Origin: Labilithrix sp.
Lineage (GTDB): Bacteria > Myxococcota > Polyangia > Polyangiales > Polyangiaceae
Assembly: GCA_028287035.1 (NCBI GenBank)
Contig: JAQBQL010000015.1
Location: 1-24,109 of the forward strand
Length of the DNA: 24,109 nt
Direction: 5' to 3'
Shown: positions 8,187 through 15,079 of the stretch, piece by piece
Position numbering within the stretch: position 1 is the first letter of the stretch
Layout of the letters: each line of letters starts with the position of its first letter
Made by a program: the position numbers and the translations under genes
The notes under the pieces: generated by a model
What the model was told of the DNA's origin: nothing
Databases searched by the model: none
The model's input: only the letters and a program-made list of their open reading frames with translations

Positions 8187-10148
8187 ATGAGGAAGCTCGG
8201 ACTCGTGGGCCTCGCGCTGGTGGCGGCGTGCAGCGCCGATCCCTCGGCTGCCGGTCCGCGAGGGACGCGCGCCCCGGCCGCGGGAACGCCCGGGGTCAGC
8301 GCCGCGCAGCTGCAGGACTTCGCGACTCTCGAGGCCGAGACCAAGCTGCCCTGGACGTGGCTGCAGCACGAGACGCTGAAGACGCCGATGCACCTCTCGG
8401 CGCCGCGCGCCGGGCGCCCGCTCCTCGCGAAGGGCGTCACCGCCGAGCAGGCGACCCTCGCGTTCGTCGGGCAGCACGCGGCGCTGTTCAAGATGCGTGA
8501 CGCCGCGCGCGAGCTGTCGGTCGCGCGCACCGAGACCGACGCGCTCTCGATGACCCACGTTCGCTTCCAGCAGGTGCACGAGGGCGTGCCGGTGCAGGGC
8601 GCCGAGCTCGCCGCGCACTACGACGCGGTCGGGCATCTGACCTCCATCGACGCGAACTACGTCTCCGGCATCGACCTCGACGTGCACCCGGTGCTCACCG
8701 TGGAGGCGGCGAGGGCGATCGTGAAGGCGGAGCTCGTGGCGCGCACCCCGTCGCTGGACACGTCGGCGCTCGCCATGGACGACGGTCATCTGGTCATCCA
8801 CGTCGGCGATCGCGGCCCGGCGCTGGCGTACCGCATCGTCACGCCCGCGGTCTTCGGTCCGGAGCCCGCGATCTGGATCACGACCGTCGATGCGCGCACC
8901 GGCGAGGTCCTCGAGCGCCACAACAACCTCCAGACGGTCCAGGGCACCGGCGTCGGCGTGCTCGGTGACACGAAGAAGCTCGAGGTCACGCTCGCGGGCG
9001 GCACCTACAAGATGACCGACACCTCGCGCGGCGTCGCGATCAGCACGTACAACGCCGGCCGCCAGGAGATCGGCCCGAGCCAGGGTGCAGCGTCGGTCAC
9101 CTCCTCGAGCCTCACCAGCTGGGACACGGGCACCGGCGCGGGCGCCGCCGTCGACGCGCACTTCTACGCAGGCGCGGTGTTCGACTATTACAAGAAGGTC
9201 CACGGGCGGAACGCCATCGACGGCGCGGGCGGCGCGATGCTGTCGACCGCGCACTTCGGCGTGGCCTACGACAACGCCTTCTGGGACGGCACGGGCATGA
9301 GCTACGGCGACGGCGGGCAGATGTTCAGGCCACTGTCGGCTGGCCTCGACGTGTGCGCCCACGAGTTCACCCATGGCGTCACCGAGAAGACCTCGAACCT
9401 CGCGTACAGCGCGCAATCGGGCGCGCTGAACGAGTCGGTGAGCGACATCTTCGGCGTCTTCATCGAGCACTCGGTCTATCCGGACGACACGAAGAACTGG
9501 ACGATGGGCGAGAACATCGCCAAGTCCTCGGGCGCGCTGCGCGACTTCAAGAACCCCGCGAACGGGCAGCAGCCGGCGGCGATGAGCCAGTACGTGAACA
9601 CGCAGCAGGACGAGGGCGGCGTCCACACGAACAGCGGCATCCCCAACAACGCCGCCTACCTCATGACGATGGGCGGCACGAACCCCGCGTCGAAGACGGT
9701 GGTGGCGTTCGGCCTCGGCTGGGAGAAGAGCGAGCAGCTCTGGTACCGCGCCAACACCAAGTACTTCCTGTCGACCACCAACTTCGCGCAGGCGGCGCAG
9801 GCGACGATGTCGGCGGCGCAGGACCTCGGGCTCACCGACAACGAGCAGAACATCGTCGACTGCGCGTGGAAGGCGACGGGCGTCGTGCAGGGCAGCTGCG
9901 AGACGCTCACCGACCCGTCCATCGTGACGCCGCCGGTGGTCGAGGCCGGTCCCGACGCCGAGGCCGACGCGGGCGACGACGGCGCCGAGGAGGAAGAGGT
10001 CGTCGACGCGGCGCCGAAGAAGAAGAAGCTCCGCGTCATCCAGTCGTCGGGTTGCCAGGCCGCGCCCGGGAGCACCGATCTGGCGCCGCTCGGAGGCGTC
10101 CTCGCGGCGATGCTCATGGCGGCGCGCGCGCGGCGCAGGCGCCGCTGA
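8187..10148 (+). CDS. M4 (thermolysin-like) metallopeptidase lipoprotein with MYXO-CTERM-like tail
   Basis: A 653-residue secreted peptidase precursor. Residues 1-15 form a short lipoprotein-type signal (LVAAC, Cys15). Residues about 40-245 are the FTP/PepSY-type propeptide that chaperones and inhibits M4 enzymes. The catalytic part carries zinc motif HEFTH (392-396), the third zinc ligand Glu416 in NESVSD, and His480 in GGVHTNSG, which matches the transition-state His of thermolysin. After residue 580 comes a Pro/Ala/Asp/Glu-rich linker, then KKKK, a Cys at 623, a short hydrophobic stretch (633-646) and an Arg cluster at the very end. That last arrangement resembles the MYXO-CTERM sorting signal. 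The start at 8187 is preferred over the longer open frame because it alone yields a signal peptide. Likely role: extracellular or surface protein degradation, as in predatory myxobacteria. Confidence 0.95.
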   Translation: MRKLGLVGLALVAACSADPSAAGPRGTRAPAAGTPGVSAAQLQDFATLEAETKLPWTWLQHETLKTPMHLSAPRAGRPLLAKGVTAEQATLAFVGQHAALFKMRDAARELSVARTETDALSMTHVRFQQVHEGVPVQGAELAAHYDAVGHLTSIDANYVSGIDLDVHPVLTVEAARAIVKAELVARTPSLDTSALAMDDGHLVIHVGDRGPALAYRIVTPAVFGPEPAIWITTVDARTGEVLERHNNLQTVQGTGVGVLGDTKKLEVTLAGGTYKMTDTSRGVAISTYNAGRQEIGPSQGAASVTSSSLTSWDTGTGAGAAVDAHFYAGAVFDYYKKVHGRNAIDGAGGAMLSTAHFGVAYDNAFWDGTGMSYGDGGQMFRPLSAGLDVCAHEFTHGVTEKTSNLAYSAQSGALNESVSDIFGVFIEHSVYPDDTKNWTMGENIAKSSGALRDFKNPANGQQPAAMSQYVNTQQDEGGVHTNSGIPNNAAYLMTMGGTNPASKTVVAFGLGWEKSEQLWYRANTKYFLSTTNFAQAAQATMSAAQDLGLTDNEQNIVDCAWKATGVVQGSCETLTDPSIVTPPVVEAGPDAEADAGDDGAEEEEVVDAAPKKKKLRVIQSSGCQAAPGSTDLAPLGGVLAAMLMAARARRRRR

Positions 10149-10152
10149 ACGG

Positions 10153-11115
10153 TCAGCCGGTGGTCGGCGGGCGACGTCGCGAGAACGCGAGGAACGCCTC
10201 GAACGTGCGGCGGAGACCCTCGCGCACGTCGACCCGCGGCTCGTAGCCGATGAGCCCGCGGGCGGCATGGATCGAGGCGAGCGAGTCGCGCACGTCGCCG
10301 GCGCGGGCCGGGCCGTAGATGGGCTCCACGGGCATCCCCGCGAACTCCGAGATGATCGCGAGCAGCTGGTTCAGCGAGATGCGCTCGCCGCAGGCGATGT
10401 TGACGATCTGGCCTTCGAGCTTGTTCGACGTGCCGGCGGCGAGCAGGTTCGCGCTGACCGTGTTGTCGATGTAGCAAAAGTCGCGGGTCTGCTCGCCGTC
10501 GCCGTGGACGTGCGGGCGCTCGTGGTTCAGCGCCGCCGAGATGAAGCTCGGGATGACCGCGGCGTACTGGCTGTGCCGGTCCTGGCGCGGGCCGAACACG
10601 TTGAAGTAGCGGAGGCTCAGGGTCTCGAGGCCGTACAGCGACGCGAACACGCGCAGCAGCTGCTCGCCGGTGTGCTTGGCGACCGCGTACGGCGACAGCG
10701 GCTTGGTCGCCATCGTCTCGACCTTGGGCAGCGTCGGCGTGTCGCCGTAGGCCGACGAGCTCGCGGCGTAGATGACGCGGCGCACGTTCGCGTGACGGGC
10801 CGCCTCGAGCACCTGGGTCGTCCCCATGACGTTCGCCATCATCGACAGCGGCGGGTTCTCGACGGAGCGCGAGACCGACGGGATGGCCGCCTGGTGGAAC
10901 ACGACCTCGACCCCGTGCATCGCGCGCGTGATCGTCTCCGGGTCGACCACCGACCCCTCCACGAGCTCGACCTTGCCGCGGAGGCTCTCGAGGTTGGAGC
11001 GGCGCCCCGTCGAGAAGTCGTCGATGATGCGGACGCGCTCGCCCTTCGCGAGGAGCTCCTCGGCGATGGAAGATCCGATGAAGCCGGCGCCGCCGGTGAC
11101 GAGATAGAGGCCCAT
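10153..11115 (-). CDS. NAD-dependent nucleotide-sugar epimerase (extended SDR, GalE/WbpP-like)
   Basis: A 320-residue extended short-chain dehydrogenase. The N-terminus MGLYLVTGGAGFIGS carries the GxxGxxG NAD-binding motif at residues 8-14. ASSSAYG (118-124) supplies the catalytic Ser/Thr position, and YAVAK (Tyr143, Lys147) is the catalytic pair. LRYFNVFGPRQDRHSQYAAV is typical of UDP-glucose/UDP-GlcNAc 4-epimerases of the WbpP group, which make UDP-Gal or UDP-GalNAc for surface polysaccharides. The sugar specificity cannot be read with confidence. I use the ATG at 11115 because the family begins right there; the open frame extends upstream to 11298 but that part is Arg-rich and unlike the family. 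No glycosyltransferase lies beside it, so it is an isolated epimerase. It ends four bases from the convergent protease gene. Confidence 0.92.
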   Translation of the reverse strand: MGLYLVTGGAGFIGSSIAEELLAKGERVRIIDDFSTGRRSNLESLRGKVELVEGSVVDPETITRAMHGVEVVFHQAAIPSVSRSVENPPLSMMANVMGTTQVLEAARHANVRRVIYAASSSAYGDTPTLPKVETMATKPLSPYAVAKHTGEQLLRVFASLYGLETLSLRYFNVFGPRQDRHSQYAAVIPSFISAALNHERPHVHGDGEQTRDFCYIDNTVSANLLAAGTSNKLEGQIVNIACGERISLNQLLAIISEFAGMPVEPIYGPARAGDVRDSLASIHAARGLIGYEPRVDVREGLRRTFEAFLAFSRRRPPTTG

Positions 11116-11200
11116 GGCCGAGCCTATACACCGGGCCCGCCGCCGATGCCGCATCGACGGAAAGTTGGCCCGCGCCCGGAGGCCAGGACACCTTCCCCCC

Positions 11201-11491
11201 ATGATGCGTAAGGAAGGACATGGCTCGTGCGCGGTCTGTGGCTCGAGCGATGCGCGCGCCCTTCTGACCACGTCGCTCGGGTCGGGAGAAGCGGTCACGC
11301 TCTGCGGGAATCACGATCTGATGCACCGGCGCGCGGCCGCGCCCGCGAAGACCGCCGCGGAGCTCCGCGCGATGTTCTCCGACCGGCGTGACGTCGACCG
11401 CCGCGGCGGTCCGAGCGACGACGCGCTCGCCGATGCGCTGAACGCCGCCTTCGTGCACGACCGGCGCGTGAGCCCGCGCCGCGCCTCCTGA
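11201..11491 (+). CDS. Small putative zinc-binding protein
   Basis: A 96-residue protein with CAVC at residues 10-13 and CGNH at 35-38, a plausible CxxC/CxxH zinc site built like a treble-clef or zinc-ribbon knuckle. The rest is charged and Ala/Arg-rich, with a likely helix at 47-60 and an acidic patch near 76-82. I do not recognise a family and cannot assign a function. Third codon positions are almost all G or C, as in its neighbours, which supports real coding. The ATG at 11201 (another Met follows at 11204) starts just ahead of the zinc motif, while the upstream extension to 11114 overlaps the divergent epimerase start and looks random. It converges with the XRE-cupin regulator, with eight bases between the stops. 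Confidence 0.7.
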   Translation: MMRKEGHGSCAVCGSSDARALLTTSLGSGEAVTLCGNHDLMHRRAAAPAKTAAELRAMFSDRRDVDRRGGPSDDALADALNAAFVHDRRVSPRRAS

Positions 11492-11499
11492 GCGCGCCG

Positions 11500-12048
11500 C
11501 TACTGGCGGGCGAGAACGACCACCGAGTACGCGATCGCGGTCCGGTGACCCGGGTTCACGTACGAGTGTCGCTGGTCACCGCGGAAGGCGACGACGTCGC
11601 CCGACGCGAGGCGATACTCCTCCCCCGAGGCCACGAGCAGGAGCTCGCCGCTCTCGCAGGTGAGGTACTCGCGCGTGCCGGGCGTGTGCGGCACGCCGAT
11701 CATCTTCGCGCCGGCGGGTAGCTCGATGCGGTCGATCTCCATGCCCGGGATCGGATCGGGCAGCAGCTTGCGGACCGAGACGGTGCCGCGCATCTTCACG
11801 GGAATCTGCGCCTTCGGGTAGTGACGCGCCTCGGAGCGCGCCGCCGCGACGAGCTCCTCGATGGTCACCTGGAACGCGGTCGCCACGCGGTCGAGCACCC
11901 CGAGCGTCGGGTTGGCGGCGCCCGACTCGAGGTTCGCCCACGTGGCGCGTGGCAGGTCGGCGAGCTTGGCCATCTGCTGCTGGGTGAGGCCGCGACCCTC
12001 GCGAAGAGCGCGCACGTTGCGGGCGAGGCGGGCGGCGACGTCGTCCAT
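11500..12048 (-). CDS. XRE-family transcriptional regulator with C-terminal cupin domain
   Basis: A 182-residue regulator. Residues 6-66 form an HTH_3 domain of the Cro/C1 type (LTQQQMAKLADLPRATWANL as the helix-turn-helix core). Residues about 105-180 form a small cupin barrel, with PAGAKMIGVPHTPGTREYL and a second conserved stretch including SGDVVAFRGD and RHSYVNPG. His residues in both halves could bind a metal or small ligand. Proteins of this build (PuuR/SutR-like) usually sense a metabolite and repress or activate an adjacent gene. It is divergent from the SDR/QueA-like pair with 75 bases between the starts, so those genes and itself are the obvious targets. The start at 12048 is family-like; an in-frame ATG at 12114 would cover most of the intergenic region and reach nearly to the SDR start. 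Confidence 0.93.
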   Translation of the reverse strand: MDDVAARLARNVRALREGRGLTQQQMAKLADLPRATWANLESGAANPTLGVLDRVATAFQVTIEELVAAARSEARHYPKAQIPVKMRGTVSVRKLLPDPIPGMEIDRIELPAGAKMIGVPHTPGTREYLTCESGELLLVASGEEYRLASGDVVAFRGDQRHSYVNPGHRTAIAYSVVVLARQ

Positions 12049-12069
12049 GCCAAACGAATAGCTCGGCTC

Positions 12070-12088
12070 CAATGTATTGTCACCGGTG
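12070..12088. promoter_or_regulatory. Possible operator: two small inverted repeats between divergent genes
   Basis: In the 75-base gap between the XRE-cupin gene and the SDR gene lie CAAT-GT-ATTG (12070-12079) and, two bases later, the perfect palindrome CACCGGTG (12081-12088). The first is an AT-rich island in an otherwise very GC-rich region. The position suits an operator of the neighbouring regulator, but the arms are only four bases long, so chance is a real alternative. Confidence 0.3.
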
Positions 12089-12123
12089 CCACTTTGCGGG
12101 AGTGGCCGGCGCATGCTGGCTTC

Positions 12124-12876
12124 ATGGAAGTTCCCATCGAGCTACGAGGTACGGGGGTTCTGGTGACCGGCGGCAGTCGCGGGCTCGGTCTCGCGCTGGG
12201 GCGGGCGCTCGTCCGCGAGGGCGCGAAGGTGGTGCTGGTGGCGCGCGGCGAGCGCGAGCTGAACGAGGCGGTGAGCGCGCTGCGCGACGACGCGGCGGGC
12301 TCCGGGGGCGAGGCTCACGGGCTCGCCTTCGACGTCGGCGACAAGGAGGCGGTGCATCGCATCGCGGGGGCGGCAGCGGCGCTGGTGTCGCCCATCGAGC
12401 TCGTCATCCACGCGGCGAGCACGCTGGGGCCAACGCCGCTCCCGCAGCTCCTGGATCTCGACTGCGAGCAGCTCGCGCGCGTCCTCGACGTCAACCTCGT
12501 CGGGCCCTTCCGCCTGACGAAGGCGCTCGCCGGCGCGATGGTGGTGCGGCGGCGCGGGCTCGTGCTCTTCGTCAGCTCCGACGCGGCGGTGTGCGCGTAC
12601 GCCGGCTGGGGCGCCTACGGCGTGTCGAAGGCCGCGCAGGACCACCTCGCGCGCACCTTCGCCGCCGAGCTCGACCCGGTGCGCTTCCTGGCCGTCGATC
12701 CCGGCGAGATGGACACGCGGATGCACGCCGACGCCATGCCCGACGCCGACCGCACGACGCTCGCGCAGCCGGCCGAGGTGGCGGCGCGGTTCGTCGCCTT
12801 GATCCGCAAGGCGCACACGCTGCCCAACGGCGCGCGCGTGCTCGCCGCCGACTTCGCGGAAGGGGGAGCGCGATGA
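12124..12876 (+). CDS. Short-chain dehydrogenase/reductase
   Basis: A 250-residue classical SDR. The cofactor loop TGGSRGLG sits at residues 15-22, the NNAG motif is replaced by HAAS at 96-99, VSS (150-152) gives the catalytic Ser, and YGVSK gives Tyr165 and Lys169. Arg at position 41 after the second strand (VLVARGERE) favours NADP(H). It should oxidise or reduce a hydroxyl/carbonyl in the cytoplasm; the substrate is unknown. The ATG at 12124 is the first in the family-like region. The stop overlaps the start of the QueA-like gene in ATGA, so the two proteins are made together and may act on the same molecule. Expression is probably controlled by the divergent XRE-cupin regulator. Confidence 0.93.
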   Translation: MEVPIELRGTGVLVTGGSRGLGLALGRALVREGAKVVLVARGERELNEAVSALRDDAAGSGGEAHGLAFDVGDKEAVHRIAGAAAALVSPIELVIHAASTLGPTPLPQLLDLDCEQLARVLDVNLVGPFRLTKALAGAMVVRRRGLVLFVSSDAAVCAYAGWGAYGVSKAAQDHLARTFAAELDPVRFLAVDPGEMDTRMHADAMPDADRTTLAQPAEVAARFVALIRKAHTLPNGARVLAADFAEGGAR

Positions 12877-13955
12877 TGCGGGCCGCGACCCAGGCGCATG
12901 CCCCGGCGGACATCCGCGTGCTCGTCGTCGACGGGCCCACGGGCGCGCTGCGCGTCGAGCAGGGAGCGTCGCTTCCCGCGCTGCTCGCGCCAGGAGATCT
13001 CGTGGTGGTCAACGACGCGGCCACCCTGCCCGCGTCGCTGCCGGCACGCACCGGCTCGGGCGCCTTCGTGGAGGTCCGGCTCACCGGCGAGCGCGCCTGC
13101 GGAGAGGGCCGCGTGTGCTTCGGCGCGGCGCTGCTCGGCAAGGGCGATCACCGTACTCCGACCGAGCACCGCCCGCCGCCGCCGCGCGTGGTCGTCGGAG
13201 AGCGGCTCGATCTCGGGGAGGGCCTCGTTGCCCGCGTGACCGAGGTGAGCGCGATGTCGGAACGCCTCGTGGACCTCGAGCTCGGCGGAGGCGACGCGGA
13301 TGCGATCTGGAGCGCGCTCTACCGCGTCGGCAGGCCCGTGCAGTATGCACATGTCCCGGAGCCGCTCGCGCTGTGGGACGTGCAGAACGTGTGGGCGGGC
13401 CGACCGTGGGCCGTCGAGATGCCGTCGGCCGGGCGCGTGATCCGGGCGAGCACCCTCGCCGCCCTCGCGAACCGCGGCGTCGGGGTGGCGACGATCACCC
13501 ACGCCGCCGGGCTCAGCGCCACCGGCGACCCGCGCATCGATGCGCGACTGCCCCTCCCGGAACGCTTCGAGGTGCCCGAGGCGACCGCCCGGGCGGTGCG
13601 GGAGACGCGCGCGCGCGGCGGCCGGGTGGTCGCGGTCGGGACGAGCGTGGTTCGTGCGCTCGAGTCGGCGGCGCTGCGGAGCGGCGACGGCGGGCTCGAG
13701 GCGGCGAGCGGCGTCACCGACCTGCTCCTCGGGATGGCGAGCCGGCTCCGCGTGACCGACGCCATCGTCACCGGCGTCCACGAGGTCGACACCTCGCACT
13801 TCACGCTCCTCGGCGCCTTCGCGCGGGCGCCGGTGCTGGCCGCGGCGCTCGAGGCGGCGGAGCGCGCCGACCTGAAGGGCCACGAGCTCGGCGACGCGTG
13901 GCTCGTCTGGAGGGACCCGAGCATCGCCGGCCGCGCCGCGGCGCGTGCCGCGTGA
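12873..13955 (+). CDS. QueA-like protein (S-adenosylmethionine:tRNA ribosyltransferase-isomerase family)
   Basis: A 360-residue QueA-superfamily protein. Recognisable parts are the N-terminal barrel element LLAPGDLVVVNDAATLPASL (near residues 37-56), GRPVQYAHVPEPLALWDVQNV (153-173), RPWAVEMPSAG (177-187), and the C-terminal AVGTSVVRALES (254-265). Canonical QueA transfers a ribosyl group from SAM to 7-aminomethyl-7-deazaguanine in tRNA to give epoxyqueuosine. Here the usual N-terminal RD.SR.LV region and the TLHVG.GTF motif are absent or replaced (THAAGLSATGD at 209-219), and no other queuosine gene is nearby. It therefore looks like a divergent paralogue seen also in actinobacteria, possibly with another substrate. 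ATG at 12873 gives a four-base overlap with the SDR gene; ATG at 12876 is equally possible. Confidence 0.85.
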   Translation: MMRAATQAHAPADIRVLVVDGPTGALRVEQGASLPALLAPGDLVVVNDAATLPASLPARTGSGAFVEVRLTGERACGEGRVCFGAALLGKGDHRTPTEHRPPPPRVVVGERLDLGEGLVARVTEVSAMSERLVDLELGGGDADAIWSALYRVGRPVQYAHVPEPLALWDVQNVWAGRPWAVEMPSAGRVIRASTLAALANRGVGVATITHAAGLSATGDPRIDARLPLPERFEVPEATARAVRETRARGGRVVAVGTSVVRALESAALRSGDGGLEAASGVTDLLLGMASRLRVTDAIVTGVHEVDTSHFTLLGAFARAPVLAAALEAAERADLKGHELGDAWLVWRDPSIAGRAAARAA

Positions 13956-13958
13956 AGG

Positions 13959-14579
13959 TCACGCCGGCGCGTCGGCCTTCTTCTTCAGCCCGACGAGGAA
14001 CAGCTCGTAGCTCACGGTGCGCGTGCCCTCGGGGCGGAGGGCGCGCTCCTCGTCGTAGAGCTTCTTCACCGCCGCCTTGGCGTGCACGAAGTCCTCGCCC
14101 ATGAAGATCTTGCCGACGAAGTGCGAGCCGGGCTTGCCCAGCTTCTCGGCGACGGCGAGCGCGCGCATGAAGAGCTCGAAGCTGCGCGTCTGGTCGCCCA
14201 GGCGATTGCCGGTGGTCCGCGGGGCCATGTCGCTGAGGACGACGTCGTACGGGGCGAAGGTCGCGAGCGCCTCGTTGTCGAGGGCGAGCGCGTCGCCCTC
14301 GATGAACTGCGCGTTGGCGGGCACCGCCGTCCCGAGCGGGTTCAGGTCGACGGCGAGCACGCGGCCGTTCTGTCCGACGCGCTGCGCCGCGTAGAGCATC
14401 CAGCTCCCGGGGGTCGCGCCCAGATCGAGCACGCGCATGCCGCCCTTCAGGAGGCCGAGCCGCCGGTCGATCTCCTCGAGCTTGAAGACGCTTCGCGCCG
14501 GGTATCCCTGCTGCTTCGCCGAGACGGTGAACCGGTCCGGCCCCTTGTAGGGATTCTTCGCGTTATGACCCTTCGCCAT
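13959..14579 (-). CDS. rlmE: 23S rRNA 2'-O-methyltransferase RlmE (FtsJ/RrmJ)
   Basis: A 206-residue Rossmann-fold methyltransferase of normal family length. SAM-binding motif LDLGATPGSW is at residues 51-60. The catalytic K-D-K-E tetrad of RrmJ is intact: Lys33 in SVFKLEEID, Asp117 in LSDMAP, Lys157 in VGKIF and Glu192 in SYELF. The N-terminus is Lys/Arg-rich, as expected for binding the large ribosomal subunit. The enzyme should methylate the 2'-O of U2552 (E. coli numbering) late in 50S assembly. A clear AGAGGAG ribosome binding site precedes the ATG at 14579. It is not beside ftsH, as it is in E. coli. It converges with the QueA-like gene, with three bases between stops. Confidence 0.95.
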   Translation of the reverse strand: MAKGHNAKNPYKGPDRFTVSAKQQGYPARSVFKLEEIDRRLGLLKGGMRVLDLGATPGSWMLYAAQRVGQNGRVLAVDLNPLGTAVPANAQFIEGDALALDNEALATFAPYDVVLSDMAPRTTGNRLGDQTRSFELFMRALAVAEKLGKPGSHFVGKIFMGEDFVHAKAAVKKLYDEERALRPEGTRTVSYELFLVGLKKKADAPA

Positions 14580-14591
14580 GCGGCTCCTCTC

Positions 14592-14753
14592 TTAGCAGCG
14601 CGGCGCGCACACGAGGATGATACCTCCGGGGACCGCTCGCTGGATCCGGAGGACCCCAGCCGCGTCCCGGGAGCATCCCGTTCGCGTCTCGACGGCCACG
14701 ACTTCCGGCCGCGTTTTCGACGACACGCGCAGGATCCGCGCATCCGCGATCAT
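14592..14753 (-). CDS. Very small hypothetical ORF upstream of rlmE
   Basis: A 53-codon ATG-to-TAA frame ending 12 bases before rlmE on the same strand. The predicted peptide alternates hydrophobic and charged residues (ARILRV, EVVAVE, GGIILVC) like a short beta-rich domain and has three Cys, two of them near the C-terminus. About five sixths of the third positions are G or C, less than in clear genes here, and no good ribosome binding site sits at a normal distance. I list it as a weak candidate for the otherwise empty stretch 14580-14800; it may be non-coding. Confidence 0.25.
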   Translation of the reverse strand: MIADARILRVSSKTRPEVVAVETRTGCSRDAAGVLRIQRAVPGGIILVCAPRC

Positions 14754-14800
14754 GGACCGCGCGTTGCAGCTCCCCCGGCACCTCCCGGGAGTAGGCGGAC

Positions 14801-14983
14801 ATGAACCTGAAGTGCACCTTCCACGTGAGCCCCTTGAGCATTCGCAGCCCCGAGCCGCAGGCGCCCCGTGCGCGGATGCCGAGCCTGCTCGATCTCGACA
14901 TCGAGTGGGTCGACCAGCCGGAGCCGCGCGGCACCTCGCACGAGACGTGGCAGCGCGCGCGCGGCTGGTCGAGCGAGGACTGA
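14801..14983 (+). CDS. Small hypothetical protein
   Basis: A 60-residue ORF with a good GGGAG ribosome binding site nine bases upstream, nearly pure G/C at third positions, and a terminator hairpin 24 bases after its stop. These three signals together make it likely to be a real small gene. The peptide has no signal sequence or TM segment. Its C-terminal half is acidic with Trp residues (DLDIEWVDQPE, TWQRARGW), which could form a short interaction motif. I recognise no family. It lies alone between rlmE and rplC, so its job cannot be inferred from neighbours. Its length is close to the chance limit for this base composition. Confidence 0.55.
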   Translation: MNLKCTFHVSPLSIRSPEPQAPRARMPSLLDLDIEWVDQPEPRGTSHETWQRARGWSSED

Positions 14984-15007
14984 GCGTCCTCACGAGCCCG
15001 TAACGAA

Positions 15008-15040
15008 GAAACCCCGCCAGGCTCGCGCCGGCGGGGTTTT
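15008..15040. terminator. Bidirectional rho-independent terminator
   Basis: A perfect 10-bp stem (AAACCCCGCC at 15009-15018 pairing with GGCGGGGTTT at 15030-15039) with an 11-base loop. It is followed by T residues on the plus strand and preceded by GAAGAAA, which becomes a T-rich tract on the minus strand. It sits between two convergent genes (the 60-residue ORF and rplC) and can stop transcription from both. Confidence 0.85.
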
Positions 15041-15079
15041 CTCGTTCGGCGCGGGGCGTGCGCCGCGTCGGGCCTGGTC

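Noticed and set aside
6174..10268. A 1364-residue open frame on the minus strand, opposite the kinase and protease genes
   Set aside because: It is a GC-skew artefact: the peptide is Arg/Ala/Gly/Val-rich with no motif, while the plus strand carries two clear gene families.
14617..15003. A 128-residue plus-strand frame across the small ORF region
   Set aside because: It ignores the good ribosome binding site at 14787, runs almost into the terminator stem, and its composition resembles shadow frames.
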